Shown here one piece after another: positions 18,042 to 27,286 of a DNA stretch of 64,000 nucleotides (its first letter is position 1; every line of letters begins with the position of its first letter). Both the position numbers and the translations under genes were made by a program. The DNA lies in NCBI GenBank assembly GCA_003054665.1, contig QAYY01000013.1, positions 310,001 through 374,000 on the forward strand, written 5' to 3'. This DNA comes from Opitutaceae bacterium EW11 (GTDB lineage Bacteria; Verrucomicrobiota; Verrucomicrobiia; Opitutales; Opitutaceae). The notes beneath the pieces were generated by a model, which saw nothing but the letters and a program-made list of their open reading frames with translations, was not told the origin of the DNA and searched no databases.

Positions 18042-21000
18042 CTAGAACATGAAGGTATTGGTCAACTGAAACGCCTGGCCCTCGGCGATGCGGTAGGCGC
18101 CGGCCGAGCCGTCCGGCTGGACGCTGATCGGGATCAGGTGCGCGTTCTCGCCGACGTTTCGGACGTTGAGCTGAATGCGCCAGCTGAGCTTATCGCTCAG
18201 CTTTTTCTGGTAACCAACCCAGACGTCGACCGAGTTCTCGGAGTCGCCGCGGTAGGGGCGGTTGACGTCGATGAGCTGCGTCGTGGCGTTCAGAGCATAC
18301 CCCAGGATCTCGCCTTGCTGCCAACGGTCCGCGACGCCGACGTTGAAGCCCTTCAGCAGTCCATTTCGAAAGGTGTAGTTCGAGATCACGTTGGCGCGCC
18401 ACGGCCGGATTTCCGGAGCCGACGAGCCGGACTGTGCGAGCAGGTTCTGGTACGGGCCGTAGATGTTGGCCGTCCAGACCTGATTGAACGTCTGGCCGCC
18501 GTTGCCCCACAGGCGAAGATCGCCGGCCAGGCCCTGGAACTTCGTCCTTTGGAGTTCGATGAACCGGCTGAGAGTGCTGCTCAGATTCTGCCGGGTCGCC
18601 TCGGTCTTTGCGACGTTGACGGTGATGTCCCAACCTTTCGTCGGCTGGGCGTAGAATTCGAACTCGATGCCCTTCGAGACCGTGTCGACGGTCGCGACCG
18701 GGGCAATGCCACCGATCGTGCCTCCGGTGGAGGACTGCAGGCTGCCGATGTTGCCCACGTTCCAGCCGGGCAGGGCGTTGGTCCAGTCGTGCTGTTTTGC
18801 GGCGGCGACGTTGACCGGCATCCCGTACGCGTCGAAGAACGCCTGATCGGGCATTTGCTGTATCCAGGCGTCGACGGCGGCCAACTCGTGAGCGTCCGTC
18901 GCGGCGGCGGCGGAATCGGTCGAGCGGGGCTGGGCCCCGTAAGGCGTGCCGTTGTCGTTCGTCGCGTAATCCCAGAGGTACGCGTAGCCCTGGAGCGATT
19001 GTCCCTGGATCGTCTGATTCCGCAGACCGGCCTCGGCGACGGCGGCCGTCGCGGTGCCCCAGGCTTCGAGAAGGTACATGTAGTACAGGTTGTTGCCGAT
19101 GCCGGCGCCCGGCCCTTCGAGCGTGGCGTCTTTCACCGTCGTTTTGTACCAGTTGACCTTCAGCGAAACGCGGTCATCGAGCGCCGAAACGATGAAGCCG
19201 TAGTCCTTGGTTCGGCCGGTCGAGTTCGGAAGCGTGCGCCCTTCGACGTCCTTGCGGATGGTGTCCGCCTTGAAGTTCTCGCCGTCGTTGTAGAACAGGC
19301 TGACCTGCGTGCCCCAGGGCATATTGCTCCTGAGGAACTGCGGCGTGTGCATGACCACACTCCAGCTCTTGCTCGTCTGGGACTGCTTGCTCAGCACCGG
19401 GCCGGCGTCGTAGTCGAGCGACGCGACCTTGGTCACCGGAATCAGCGGTGCGGCGGCGGAGGCGAGGCTCACGGTGTCGCGCCGAATGCCTACGGTTGGG
19501 ACGATGGTGTTGTCCCAGAAATATCCCTGCCAGGTGAAGCCCTTGGCATCGATCTTGTTCACCCGCTTGGCGCCGTTGGTGTAGAGCTCGTCGATGTCGC
19601 CGTTATCCGCATTCAGGATACGGAACGGGCGGGTAACCCAGCCGACGTAGTTGGCCGGATTCTCCGCCTGCGTGGAGTCCAGCGCGGAGCCATTCGGATC
19701 GTAACCCGCGGCCTGCGTGACGAGCGGCAGGCGATAATACGCCGTCGGGTCGACATAGCCCGGATCGGTGGGATTGAGGGAGTGGGCCCAGTGTGAATCG
19801 AAGAACCGCACGTTGGCGGTTCCACTCGGGATCTGGTTCACCTTGAGAGGATTCAGGTGAGCGTTGGCCGCCGACGAGGCGCCCGATAGGCTGGGCCCGA
19901 TGTAGGTGATGACGTCGACCTGCCGGTCGCCGTCGGAAATGCCCGCCGAGCCTCCGCGGGCGGTCACCCAATCCTGGGAGACAGCAAAGCGATTCCACGC
20001 GAACGCGTTCTGCTTCACCTCGTCTTGGGAGTAGAGCCCGGTGAAGACATGGTGCCCGAGGATTCGGGTGAGAAGCGACTTCTCCAGGAAGTCTTCGGCT
20101 CTCAATTCGCCGTAAACGGTGGCGCGGACCGATTCGCGATCGTTGATGTTGCCGTTGTTGCCGTACAGGCCGCTGCTGCCGACGTACGGGCGACCGACGT
20201 TGGGATTAGGCGAACCGTCGGCCAGGTACTGGTTGATATCGACGCTGATGTTGTACTGCTGCGAGTTCAGCAGGGTTTCCTGGCCGTCTTTGTAGTGCTC
20301 GTCGTAGTACGCGACGTCGAAGCCGAGGCGGTTGTCGAAGAACGTCTGCTGCAGGTCGAGGTTGAGCGCCTTCCAGTTCTGCCACTCCCGCTTGTTCGGA
20401 CCGTCCATCAGGTTGTTGTAGAAGTCGTAGATCGACGGGTCGGAGAGGGACCGGTCCTTGTAGACGTTGTACTGGGAGCCAGGGAGCCCCGCGGCGCGGG
20501 AGTAGGAGTTGTATCCGGCGATGGCGAGCGGCCGCGCGAACGGCAGGCCGCCGATGCCGGAGTCGATCGAACCATTGGACGCGATCCCGAAGGTCGACGC
20601 GATCATCGGCTCCTGGACGCGCGAAGGCACCGAACTGTCGTGGTTGAACACGTAGCCGACGTCGGCGTTGAAGATGCGCCCCATGAACGCCTCGTTGAAC
20701 CAGGGATTGAAGCTGCGGGAACTCGTTTGCGCGATGCCTCCCGGGCGGAACGCGTCGAGCGGATCGTAGGTGGCCTTGTTCAAGTTGGTGAACCACGGCG
20801 TGATCGCGTCGATCGGCGGCAGGAGCCGCGGACGGTTCGCGTTGATCCGGCCGTTCTCGAAGTTGACTCGGATCGAGGTGTGAGCTCCGCCGACGTCCAG
20901 AAACTTGGGGTCGTAGCGCAGAGAGCCATACAGGCGCTTGTCCTGGTTGAACGCCGGTTTCTGTTGGTACTTTTCCTTGTCGAGCAGCGCCTCGATGCGG

Positions 21001-21692
21001 ATCGCGAGCTCCTGATCGAGCGGCACGTAGTTAAAATCGACGAGATTTCGGAAACTGCCGTAGCTGCCGTAGCGGCTCTCAACTTTGCCCGAGTTTTTGA
21101 ACGACGCGTCGTTCAAGCTGGTGTTGATGATTCCGGCCGGGCTGCCGACGCCGAACAGCATGGAGTTTGGGCCGCGCTGCATGTCGACGCGGCCGACGTT
21201 GTAGCCGTCCCAAGGGATGTCGGTCAGGAAGAAGTTGCGCGTGTTGTCGGCTGCGGTGAGGCCGCGGACACGGGTCGCGTTGGCCGGCCGAAGGAGACGG
21301 GCGGTTTCAGTCAACTGGCCGCCGTTGCCAAGGCTGGCGAAGTTTCCGTAGAGGCCGCCGACCTCGGTGTTGGTCGTGTACTGCAGCAGGCTCTCGGCGT
21401 TGTTCGCCGAGATGTCGCGCAGGAGTTTTCCGGTGACCACGGTGATCGCGGAGCCGAGATCCTTGACGTCGGTGCGGACGCGGGAGCCTGCGAGCGTCTC
21501 TTTTACGGCGTAGGAGTCCTGGCCTTCGGTCGCGTTGACGATGAATGGCGATAACTCGATCGTTTCTTCTACCGGGACGGCCGCCGGTGTATCGGCTGTC
21601 GGCGCGGTTTGGGCCGTCGCCGGAATAACCGGCGCCAGAGTCAGGGCCGCGGCGATGCGGAGCACCGGAGCGGGCAGATGGTTACGTCTCAT
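18042..21692 (-). CDS. TonB-dependent receptor, Opitutaceae type (1216 aa)
   Basis: Outer-membrane beta-barrel importer driven by TonB. Residues 1-28 are a signal peptide ending ATAQ. The N terminus has IELSPFIVNATEGQDSYAV and then ETLAGSRVRTDVKDLGSAI, the plug style abundant in Opitutaceae. The plug continues with MQRGPNSMLFGVGSPAGIIN, and the chain ends in a barrel strand with C-terminal Phe (TNTFMF). At 1216 residues it is longer than siderophore receptors and resembles carbohydrate or large-ligand receptors, though the ligand cannot be read. A XylR-type regulator lies 183 bases upstream on the same strand, with a corrinoid methyltransferase cassette beyond. Confidence 0.93.
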   Translation of the reverse strand: MRRNHLPAPVLRIAAALTLAPVIPATAQTAPTADTPAAVPVEETIELSPFIVNATEGQDSYAVKETLAGSRVRTDVKDLGSAITVVTGKLLRDISANNAESLLQYTTNTEVGGLYGNFASLGNGGQLTETARLLRPANATRVRGLTAADNTRNFFLTDIPWDGYNVGRVDMQRGPNSMLFGVGSPAGIINTSLNDASFKNSGKVESRYGSYGSFRNLVDFNYVPLDQELAIRIEALLDKEKYQQKPAFNQDKRLYGSLRYDPKFLDVGGAHTSIRVNFENGRINANRPRLLPPIDAITPWFTNLNKATYDPLDAFRPGGIAQTSSRSFNPWFNEAFMGRIFNADVGYVFNHDSSVPSRVQEPMIASTFGIASNGSIDSGIGGLPFARPLAIAGYNSYSRAAGLPGSQYNVYKDRSLSDPSIYDFYNNLMDGPNKREWQNWKALNLDLQQTFFDNRLGFDVAYYDEHYKDGQETLLNSQQYNISVDINQYLADGSPNPNVGRPYVGSSGLYGNNGNINDRESVRATVYGELRAEDFLEKSLLTRILGHHVFTGLYSQDEVKQNAFAWNRFAVSQDWVTARGGSAGISDGDRQVDVITYIGPSLSGASSAANAHLNPLKVNQIPSGTANVRFFDSHWAHSLNPTDPGYVDPTAYYRLPLVTQAAGYDPNGSALDSTQAENPANYVGWVTRPFRILNADNGDIDELYTNGAKRVNKIDAKGFTWQGYFWDNTIVPTVGIRRDTVSLASAAAPLIPVTKVASLDYDAGPVLSKQSQTSKSWSVVMHTPQFLRSNMPWGTQVSLFYNDGENFKADTIRKDVEGRTLPNSTGRTKDYGFIVSALDDRVSLKVNWYKTTVKDATLEGPGAGIGNNLYYMYLLEAWGTATAAVAEAGLRNQTIQGQSLQGYAYLWDYATNDNGTPYGAQPRSTDSAAAATDAHELAAVDAWIQQMPDQAFFDAYGMPVNVAAAKQHDWTNALPGWNVGNIGSLQSSTGGTIGGIAPVATVDTVSKGIEFEFYAQPTKGWDITVNVAKTEATRQNLSSTLSRFIELQRTKFQGLAGDLRLWGNGGQTFNQVWTANIYGPYQNLLAQSGSSAPEIRPWRANVISNYTFRNGLLKGFNVGVADRWQQGEILGYALNATTQLIDVNRPYRGDSENSVDVWVGYQKKLSDKLSWRIQLNVRNVGENAHLIPISVQPDGSAGAYRIAEGQAFQLTNTFMF

Positions 21693-21875
21693 GTTTTGCT
21701 TGGGTTCGTGGGGTTGGGCGCAGCCGATGCGCGTGGGCGCGGCGGTGCGCAGAAACGGCGCCGGACGGGCACCGACCTGTCTGAATCAGCGCCGCCCATC
21801 GTACCTGACGGGCTCGCGCAAAGGGTAGTGAATCGGTTCTACGCCGCCTGTGATTTCTTCACCGCGTAACGGAGA

Positions 21876-23165
21876 TCAGGATACGGCGAGCTTGGTCGGA
21901 GTCGCCGTTGGGAAACCGGCAGCCCAGCCGGTGCGGGCGATGGGCGGTGTGTCCGATGCGGCCGCCAGCCGTCGCTGCCGGTAGACGCTCGGGCAGAGAC
22001 CGGTCATTCTCTTGAAGAACACGGTCATGTACTCGACGTATTCGAAGCCGGTCAGGTCCGCGATTTGCTTGAGAGGCATGTCCGTTTCCGCAAGCAGCTG
22101 CCGTATCCGTGCCAGCTGTACGCGTCGGATCTCGCCGTGCGGCGTGCGGCGCAAATGGCGCCGGAACTGCTTTTCCAGCTGGGCGCGGGACATCGCGGCA
22201 ATCGGAAGCAGATCCTCGACGGTGATTCCCTGGCAGGCGCGTTCGTGAATGAATCGCAGGGCTGCCGCCACGCCTCGATTGCCGATCGCAAGATGATCCG
22301 TGGAGCGCCGGGCGACAACGCCTGCAGGCGGGATTCGGATGTCGTATGCGGTCAATGAATCTCCGACCATGAGACGGTCGAGGCAACCGGCGGCTTGGAA
22401 CCCCGTCTCGATGGGATTCAGGGCCACGCTGGAGAGCGCGGGTGACGTCAGCTCGCAGCGCACGGACTCGTTGTTGACCCCGAGCACCGCCACGTCCTCG
22501 GGCACGCTGAACCCGCTCCGCGCGACGGCTTCGAGAAGCAACTGGGCCCGAAGATCATGGCAGGTGAGGACGGCGACGGGCTTGGGCAGACCCACGACCC
22601 ATGCGGCCAGCTCCGCAAGTTGGCAGGCCTGCCACTCCGGAGTGTCGGTGCCTGGGTAATCGCACTCGTGCAGTGCGCAGGCGAAGCCGGTATTCTCCAG
22701 TGCGGCGACGAAGCCGGCGCGCCGTTCGACCGACCATGTCCGGTTGGAAAACCCGGAGAAAGCGAAGCTCCGAAAACCGCGATCGACGAAATGCTCTGCG
22801 GCGAGCTGCCCGACGGTGTTGTTATCGGGACGGATCTTGCAGACGCCGTCAAAGGTGGGGGAATCGTCGAGATCCACGAGCGGGATTCCGCGCTGGGCGC
22901 AGGCGCCGACGAGGGCCGCGGAAGTGTGGCAACTCAGGACGCCATCCCATTTCTGGGTGTAGATCCAGTGCTGGTCGGTTTCGGCCAGCCCTTCGTCGTC
23001 GAGAAAGACCGTCCAGGGCGAACGTGTGGCTTCGTGGTGGGCCACGCCCTTGAGGGCGGCGGCTGACAGCTCGTGTCGGGTGCGAAACACCAGAAGCACC
23101 CGTGGCTGCGGAGGAGCCGCCGGCCGGCGGGCGGGGGTGGAGTTGACAAGAGGAGCGAGAGGCAT
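21876..23165 (-). CDS. XylR-type regulator: LacI-like sensor domain with AraC DNA-binding domain
   Basis: A 429-residue transcription factor. Residues 20-285 resemble a periplasmic-binding-protein/LacI sensor: VLLVFRTRHELSAAALKGV, WDGVLSCHTS, PLVDLDDSP and VPEDVAVLGVNNE. The C-terminal part (about 290-395) is an AraC double helix-turn-helix with RRVQLARIRQLLAETDMPLKQIADLTGFEYVEYM. This architecture is that of E. coli XylR, and Opitutaceae carry many copies next to carbohydrate genes. Sugar sensing is inference. An 8-bp inverted repeat lies 127 bases upstream of its ATG (23292-23321). The gene probably controls the receptor downstream and perhaps the methyltransferase upstream. Confidence 0.9.
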   Translation of the reverse strand: MPLAPLVNSTPARRPAAPPQPRVLLVFRTRHELSAAALKGVAHHEATRSPWTVFLDDEGLAETDQHWIYTQKWDGVLSCHTSAALVGACAQRGIPLVDLDDSPTFDGVCKIRPDNNTVGQLAAEHFVDRGFRSFAFSGFSNRTWSVERRAGFVAALENTGFACALHECDYPGTDTPEWQACQLAELAAWVVGLPKPVAVLTCHDLRAQLLLEAVARSGFSVPEDVAVLGVNNESVRCELTSPALSSVALNPIETGFQAAGCLDRLMVGDSLTAYDIRIPPAGVVARRSTDHLAIGNRGVAAALRFIHERACQGITVEDLLPIAAMSRAQLEKQFRRHLRRTPHGEIRRVQLARIRQLLAETDMPLKQIADLTGFEYVEYMTVFFKRMTGLCPSVYRQRRLAAASDTPPIARTGWAAGFPTATPTKLAVS

Positions 23166-23291
23166 GGCGGCGTGAGGCTAACCGGCGCGCGTAATTCCCT
23201 GGTCGATACGAGGGCAGCGTTGGCTGCATCGTGCGGATGCCCACTAGAAACCCGCCGGCCGCGGAAGCCCTTCAGAATCCCGTGCGATGTT

Positions 23292-23321
23292 CGTTCGGGT
23301 TTTCCCGCTGATTCCCGAACG
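23292..23321. promoter_or_regulatory. Inverted repeat between XylR-type and methyltransferase genes
   Basis: CGTTCGGG and CCCGAACG form perfect 8-bp arms 14 bases apart, 74 bases after the methyltransferase stop and 127 bases before the XylR-type start. It could be a regulator site or an RNA hairpin; there is no T-run on either side. Confidence 0.45.
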
Positions 23322-23394
23322 GGGGATTGGAACTCCGGCTCGCCGGCACCGGCGCAGAACGGACGATAAAGAATCTCCGGTATGCAGAAGATGG

Positions 23395-24465
23395 TTACTC
23401 GCCGGACAGTCCGGTACGCAGCAGCCGAGCCACCTTGGCCCGGATGGTGTCGGCGCAACCATCGACGTGCAGCGTGTCGCATTCGGTGCCGAGAATGAAC
23501 GCGTGCCCGGTCGATTTCATGCGCCGGGCGAGATCGGCCGCCATTTCGTCCACTTTGTCGGCCGGCATCACGCTATCCGAGTAGAACTGTTTCGACGGCA
23601 GATTGCCGTACAGGACGATGTCGTCGGGAATCCGGAGGGCGTCTTCCCAAAGCCGGCGCGAGCTTCCGAGCGACAGCAGAGCGGGGCGGAGGGAGCAGAA
23701 TCCGTCGAGCATGGCGTCCGTGAGCTCTCCACAACAATGGAAGAGGAAGTCCGCGTTCCGGCGTTCGATCAGTTCCGCGATCGTCCGATTCGGAGCGAGT
23801 GCGCAGCATTCGAACGCCGTACCGCCCGCGGCCATTTGCTTCGGGGAAAAGTAGACCTTGTTTGCCGCCGGATCCGCGAGGAATACCGCCGTCGCGCCTG
23901 CATCGAGGAGCTCCGTGACGGACTGCAGCACCACAGCTCGCGCGAGCCGGAGAGCGGTTTCGAGCAGGGCAACCTCCGGTTCGTCCGCTGCTGTCGCCCC
24001 TTCGCCCGCAAGGTAGACGGGGGTGATCGGATCGTTGAGCAGTTTGGTCGTCAGCGAGAACGGTCCGATGCACATGGCGATCGGGACCAATGCTGTTCGT
24101 TGGGCAATGAAGCGAATGGCTCCGAGATTCGCGGCCACCCTCGACGGCGGTGGATTGACGGGGAGCGCGCCTTCAAAACGGGCAATCGTCGCGTCATCGG
24201 GAAGCTGTTCGAGATGGAACGTATCGGCCTCTTCTGTCGCGACGCCGAGGAGCGACACCAATCGCGCTTTCTCGAGCTTCAGGTCCATCAGCGGGAAAGC
24301 CAGCGGCGAGCTGAATTCGGCGGCGGCTTCGGCGATGACCGCTCCCAGTCTTTCGCCATCGAGGAGGATTTCCTCGGCGTCGCGGTGCCGGCGGAGCACA
24401 AGATCGGCGGCAATCGGCACTCGGTGCCCCTGTCGAGCCAAGGCTAGGAATGCGGACCGCGACAT
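23395..24465 (-). CDS. Uroporphyrinogen-decarboxylase-family zinc methyltransferase (MtaA/CmuA-like)
   Basis: A 356-residue TIM-barrel protein of the UroD superfamily. It has the zinc-ligand pattern of the corrinoid methyltransferases MtaA/CmuA rather than a haem-pathway HemE: His243-x-Cys245 in FHCCGEL and Cys329 in GTECDTLH. HemE motifs are absent. Such enzymes move a methyl group between a corrinoid protein and a thiol or other acceptor. The corrinoid protein gene lies directly upstream, 84 or more bases away on the same strand, which strongly supports this. The methyl donor and final acceptor cannot be read. Confidence 0.85.
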   Translation of the reverse strand: MSRSAFLALARQGHRVPIAADLVLRRHRDAEEILLDGERLGAVIAEAAAEFSSPLAFPLMDLKLEKARLVSLLGVATEEADTFHLEQLPDDATIARFEGALPVNPPPSRVAANLGAIRFIAQRTALVPIAMCIGPFSLTTKLLNDPITPVYLAGEGATAADEPEVALLETALRLARAVVLQSVTELLDAGATAVFLADPAANKVYFSPKQMAAGGTAFECCALAPNRTIAELIERRNADFLFHCCGELTDAMLDGFCSLRPALLSLGSSRRLWEDALRIPDDIVLYGNLPSKQFYSDSVMPADKVDEMAADLARRMKSTGHAFILGTECDTLHVDGCADTIRAKVARLLRTGLSGE

Positions 24466-24549
24466 GGGGGTGCAGGCGTATGGAATCGCGTCGCCCGGTT
24501 GTCCGCCCGAGCGGACTTGGCTCCGGCGAGACCCGAGCTTCGGCGACGA

Positions 24550-25182
24550 TCAGGCTCCTATCAGCTCGAGGGCTTTGTCGACCGAGCTGGAAGCGTCGGG
24601 CGCATAGCCGTCCGCGCCGATCTCTTCGGCGAACTGCCGACTGACGGGGGCGCCGCCCACAAGGATCTTCACGGGAGGGCAATCGCCGGTGCGGATGGCG
24701 CGGATCGTGGCACCCATCGCCGGCATGGTCGTCGTGAGCAGTGCGGATAACCCGACGATCTGCGGCTGGTGCTGTTTGATCGCGGCCACGAACTTGGATG
24801 CCGGGACATTTACACCGAGATCGATCACGCGGAAATTCGCTCCCTTCCAAAGAATGGTGACGAGGTTTTTGCCGATGTCGTGGAGGTCTCCTTGGACCGT
24901 GCCGATCACGGCGGTGAACTTCGGAGTGATGCCTGCCGCGACCAGCCGGGGTTCCAGGAGCGTCATCGATTCTTTCATGGCGCGAGCCGAGATGAGCATC
25001 TCCGGCACGAAGATTTCTCCGTTTTTAAACCGTTCACCGACGACCGACATCGCGGGCACGAGGGCCTGATCTACGACGTCGCCGGGGCGGGTTCCTTCAT
25101 CGAGCGCGAGTTGGGTGAGCGTCTTGGCGTCCTTGCTCTTGCCCGCCACCACCGCCTGGGAAAGGGATTCGAGGGTCGTCAT
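24550..25182 (-). CDS. Methyltransferase cognate corrinoid (B12-binding) protein
   Basis: A 210-residue carrier of the MtaC/MtbC/MetH-cap type. A helical cap domain (residues 1-85, with VPEMLISARAMKESM) is followed by a Rossmann B12 domain. That domain has the cobalt-ligand motif GDLHDIGKNL (lower-axial His101), then GLSALLTTTMPAM and ILVGGAPVSRQFAEEIGADGY. It shuttles a methyl group on cobalamin between two methyltransferases; only one is encoded here. The ATG at 25182 was preferred over a TTG nine bases upstream. The AraC/PocR-type regulator ends about a dozen bases before it, so all three are likely one transcript. Confidence 0.93.
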   Translation of the reverse strand: MTTLESLSQAVVAGKSKDAKTLTQLALDEGTRPGDVVDQALVPAMSVVGERFKNGEIFVPEMLISARAMKESMTLLEPRLVAAGITPKFTAVIGTVQGDLHDIGKNLVTILWKGANFRVIDLGVNVPASKFVAAIKQHQPQIVGLSALLTTTMPAMGATIRAIRTGDCPPVKILVGGAPVSRQFAEEIGADGYAPDASSSVDKALELIGA

Positions 25183-25193
25183 GATGCTCAAGA

Positions 25194-26444
25194 CTAACAG
25201 CGCACGGCGGCTCCTGGCTTGTAGAGCCGTGCGGAAGTTTGGGACTTTGGTGCGGAAGCGTTCCGGATCGGGCGTTTCGCCCGTCGGAATTCACTAGGCG
25301 TGAGCCGATGCGTTTTGCGGAAAACCCGAGTGAAATAGCTCTGGTCGGTAAAGCCGCACGCGGCCGCTACGTGCGCCAACTCCGCATCCGTGTGGACGAG
25401 CAGGCTTCTCGCTCTTTCGAGACGCATGCGGGTCAATAACTGCGTGAACGTGCATCCCATCCTCGCCTTCATGAGGTGCGAGAAGTGGCTCGGGGAGAGT
25501 CCGGCGGCGCGTGCCACCTCCTCGCGTGGAAGCGCCTCGGCCAGGTGCTCCTCAACATATTTCACTGCGCGGGCCAGCTGACTGGAGCCCGGGAGGCGGC
25601 TGTTCGATTCGATGGCATCAATCAACGATTCCAGCATCCGACAGAGCCAGCCTGCCAAGTCCTCCTGGTCGGAAATATCGGCGAGTCGGGAGAGTGACTG
25701 GTAGTTCAGACCAAGGATGTTTTCTGGGTTTCCGCCTGCCTGGACTGCGGTGCGCGTCATCGTGACGACGAGTTCCAGCGCCAGGCTCTTCAGGAGCTCG
25801 ATCCGTGACTGACCGAGCATGTAGATCGCGGTGAGGACTCGGTTGATCGCATGGCGTGCGGCGCTCCGTTCGCCCCGGCGAATCGCGGCGATCAGTGCGG
25901 GTTCCTCGCGCAGATAGATGCTGCGGATCGTGTCAAAGGTGCCCTCTTTCATGAGGTGCAGCGCTTCAGCCTTTTCCTGCTCGCGACGGGCGGTCTCGCG
26001 CCGCTCTGAAAGGAGCGGCGCGTTGACCAAATTGTAGCGTGTTCCGAGTTCGAGCAGGACGCGGCAGGCGGAGACGACGCGCTGATCGAGTGCGCCAGCC
26101 TTCGACGGACGGCGTAGACGGGTGACGGTTACGACCAAGCCGCCCAGCAGCTTTTGGTTTTGGCAGACTGGAATCGCCCAAAGCACACCTTCGATACCGT
26201 CGCTGAGGACACTCGGTTCGCCCCAGCGCAACGCTTCTGAAACCGCATGTTTTCTCAGATCGCTGACGGAACGGCCTTCTGATGGGCGCTCCGCTCCCCC
26301 GCGCCGTAGCTTCCCGTCGGAGTCGCACGCGCAGATCTCGAATCCGCAGGCTCGCCGGTATTCCGCGGCAAGCGCTGCGAATTGGGCCGAACTGAGAAGA
26401 CCGGGAAAGGGCGCCGAGGGTGCACGGCGCGAGCCGACTCGCAT
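25194..26444 (-). CDS. AraC-family regulator with PocR-type ligand-sensing domain
   Basis: A 416-residue transcription factor. The N-terminal region (about 1-180) has the PocR-type sensor pattern: LRKHAVSEALRWGEPSVLSD and LWAIPVCQNQKLLGGLVVT. A helical middle region follows with a long acidic helix. The last 100 residues are an AraC helix-turn-helix pair (LPREEVARAAGLSPSHFSHLMKARMG and VAAACGFTDQSYFTRVFRKTHRLTPSEFRRAK). PocR domains bind small hydrocarbon derivatives such as 1,3-propanediol and are common beside corrinoid methyltransferases. The start at 26444 is a guess among several; the frame is open to 26906. A direct role in switching on the methyltransferase genes is likely from the tandem arrangement. 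Confidence 0.85.
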   Translation of the reverse strand: MRVGSRRAPSAPFPGLLSSAQFAALAAEYRRACGFEICACDSDGKLRRGGAERPSEGRSVSDLRKHAVSEALRWGEPSVLSDGIEGVLWAIPVCQNQKLLGGLVVTVTRLRRPSKAGALDQRVVSACRVLLELGTRYNLVNAPLLSERRETARREQEKAEALHLMKEGTFDTIRSIYLREEPALIAAIRRGERSAARHAINRVLTAIYMLGQSRIELLKSLALELVVTMTRTAVQAGGNPENILGLNYQSLSRLADISDQEDLAGWLCRMLESLIDAIESNSRLPGSSQLARAVKYVEEHLAEALPREEVARAAGLSPSHFSHLMKARMGCTFTQLLTRMRLERARSLLVHTDAELAHVAAACGFTDQSYFTRVFRKTHRLTPSEFRRAKRPIRNASAPKSQTSARLYKPGAAVRC

Positions 26445-26572
26445 GGGCGGGACTGTGCTGAACGTCCGCTGAGATGGCGAGGCTTTGTGCTTTCGGTCGG
26501 CGCAGCGAGCGGCGTCTGGCAATTTCGAATACGGAGGAGACTCCGGGGCGAATGGCGGCGCCGCGAACGTTT

Positions 26573-26593
26573 GTGACGCTTCCGCATCGTCAC
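26573..26593. promoter_or_regulatory. Inverted repeat between the divergent PocR/AraC and MBL genes
   Basis: GTGACG and CGTCAC are separated by nine bases in the 194-base divergent spacer. It is a possible operator but could be chance. Confidence 0.3.
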
Positions 26594-26638
26594 GGTTTTG
26601 GCGTTGCGGGTGCGACCAAACCGGCTGGATTGGCAACC

Positions 26639-27286
26639 GTGAACCTTCATGTCCTGGCCGCCGGGCCGCTCCAGACCAACGCCTATTTGCTCTCCGCTCC
26701 CGAGCGCAAGGAGGCCGTGCTGATCGATGCACCCCTTGGCGTTTGGGCCGATCTTCAGCCGGTGCTGGCAAAGAACGGTTGTTCGCTGGTCGAGCTTTGG
26801 CTGACGCACGGGCATTTCGATCACATGGAGGGCGCAGCCGAGGTGGTCGCCGCGACGAAGGCGAGAGTCCGCGCGCATCCGGCGGACAGGAACCTGTTCG
26901 AGTCACCGGGGATGATGAAATGGTTCATCGACATGTTCCTTCCCGGCCATCCCGACATCCGGCCGGTTCATCCGGATAGCTGGGTCGAGGGCGGGGCAAC
27001 GTTCGAATGCCTTGGCGAGACCGTGGAGGTTCGGCATGTGCCGGGTCACGCCGACGGAAACGTGGTGTTCTACCTGCCGAAACTCGCGATGGCGTTTGTC
27101 GGCGATTCGCTGTTTGCCGGCAGCATTGGGCGGACGGATCTGCCTGGAGGAAGTTTCGAGGTGCTTGAATCCTCGATACGTCAGCAGTTGTACACGATGC
27201 CCGATTCGGTTGTGATCTATCCGGGGCACGGCCCGAAGAGCACGATCGGTGCGGAAAAGCGCGGCAACCCCTACGTCCAGCCATGA
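26639..27286 (+). CDS. MBL-fold metallo-hydrolase (glyoxalase II-like, YcbL type)
   Basis: A 215-residue metallo-beta-lactamase-fold protein. The metal site is LTHGHFDHMEG (HxHxDH), with the later ligands in HVPGHADGNVVF, VGDSLFAGSIGRTDL and IYPGHGPKSTIG. The short length and the SIGRTD segment match the YcbL/GloC type of hydroxyacylglutathione hydrolase; the substrate is not certain. The start is taken as GTG at 26639 (NLHVLAAGPLQTNAYLL follows); the frame upstream is open but unlike the family. Its stop overlaps the ribD start in ATGA, so the two are coupled. Confidence 0.85.
   Translation: MNLHVLAAGPLQTNAYLLSAPERKEAVLIDAPLGVWADLQPVLAKNGCSLVELWLTHGHFDHMEGAAEVVAATKARVRAHPADRNLFESPGMMKWFIDMFLPGHPDIRPVHPDSWVEGGATFECLGETVEVRHVPGHADGNVVFYLPKLAMAFVGDSLFAGSIGRTDLPGGSFEVLESSIRQQLYTMPDSVVIYPGHGPKSTIGAEKRGNPYVQP

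Noticed and set aside
16956-19796. A 946-residue plus-strand open frame
   Set aside because: It is antisense to leuB and to the large TonB receptor and spans the terminator between them. It is a GC-driven shadow.
23395-24465. HemE (haem pathway) assignment for the UroD-family gene
   Set aside because: The zinc-ligand His-x-Cys and later Cys, and the adjacent corrinoid protein, point to a methyltransferase. HemE substrate motifs are absent.
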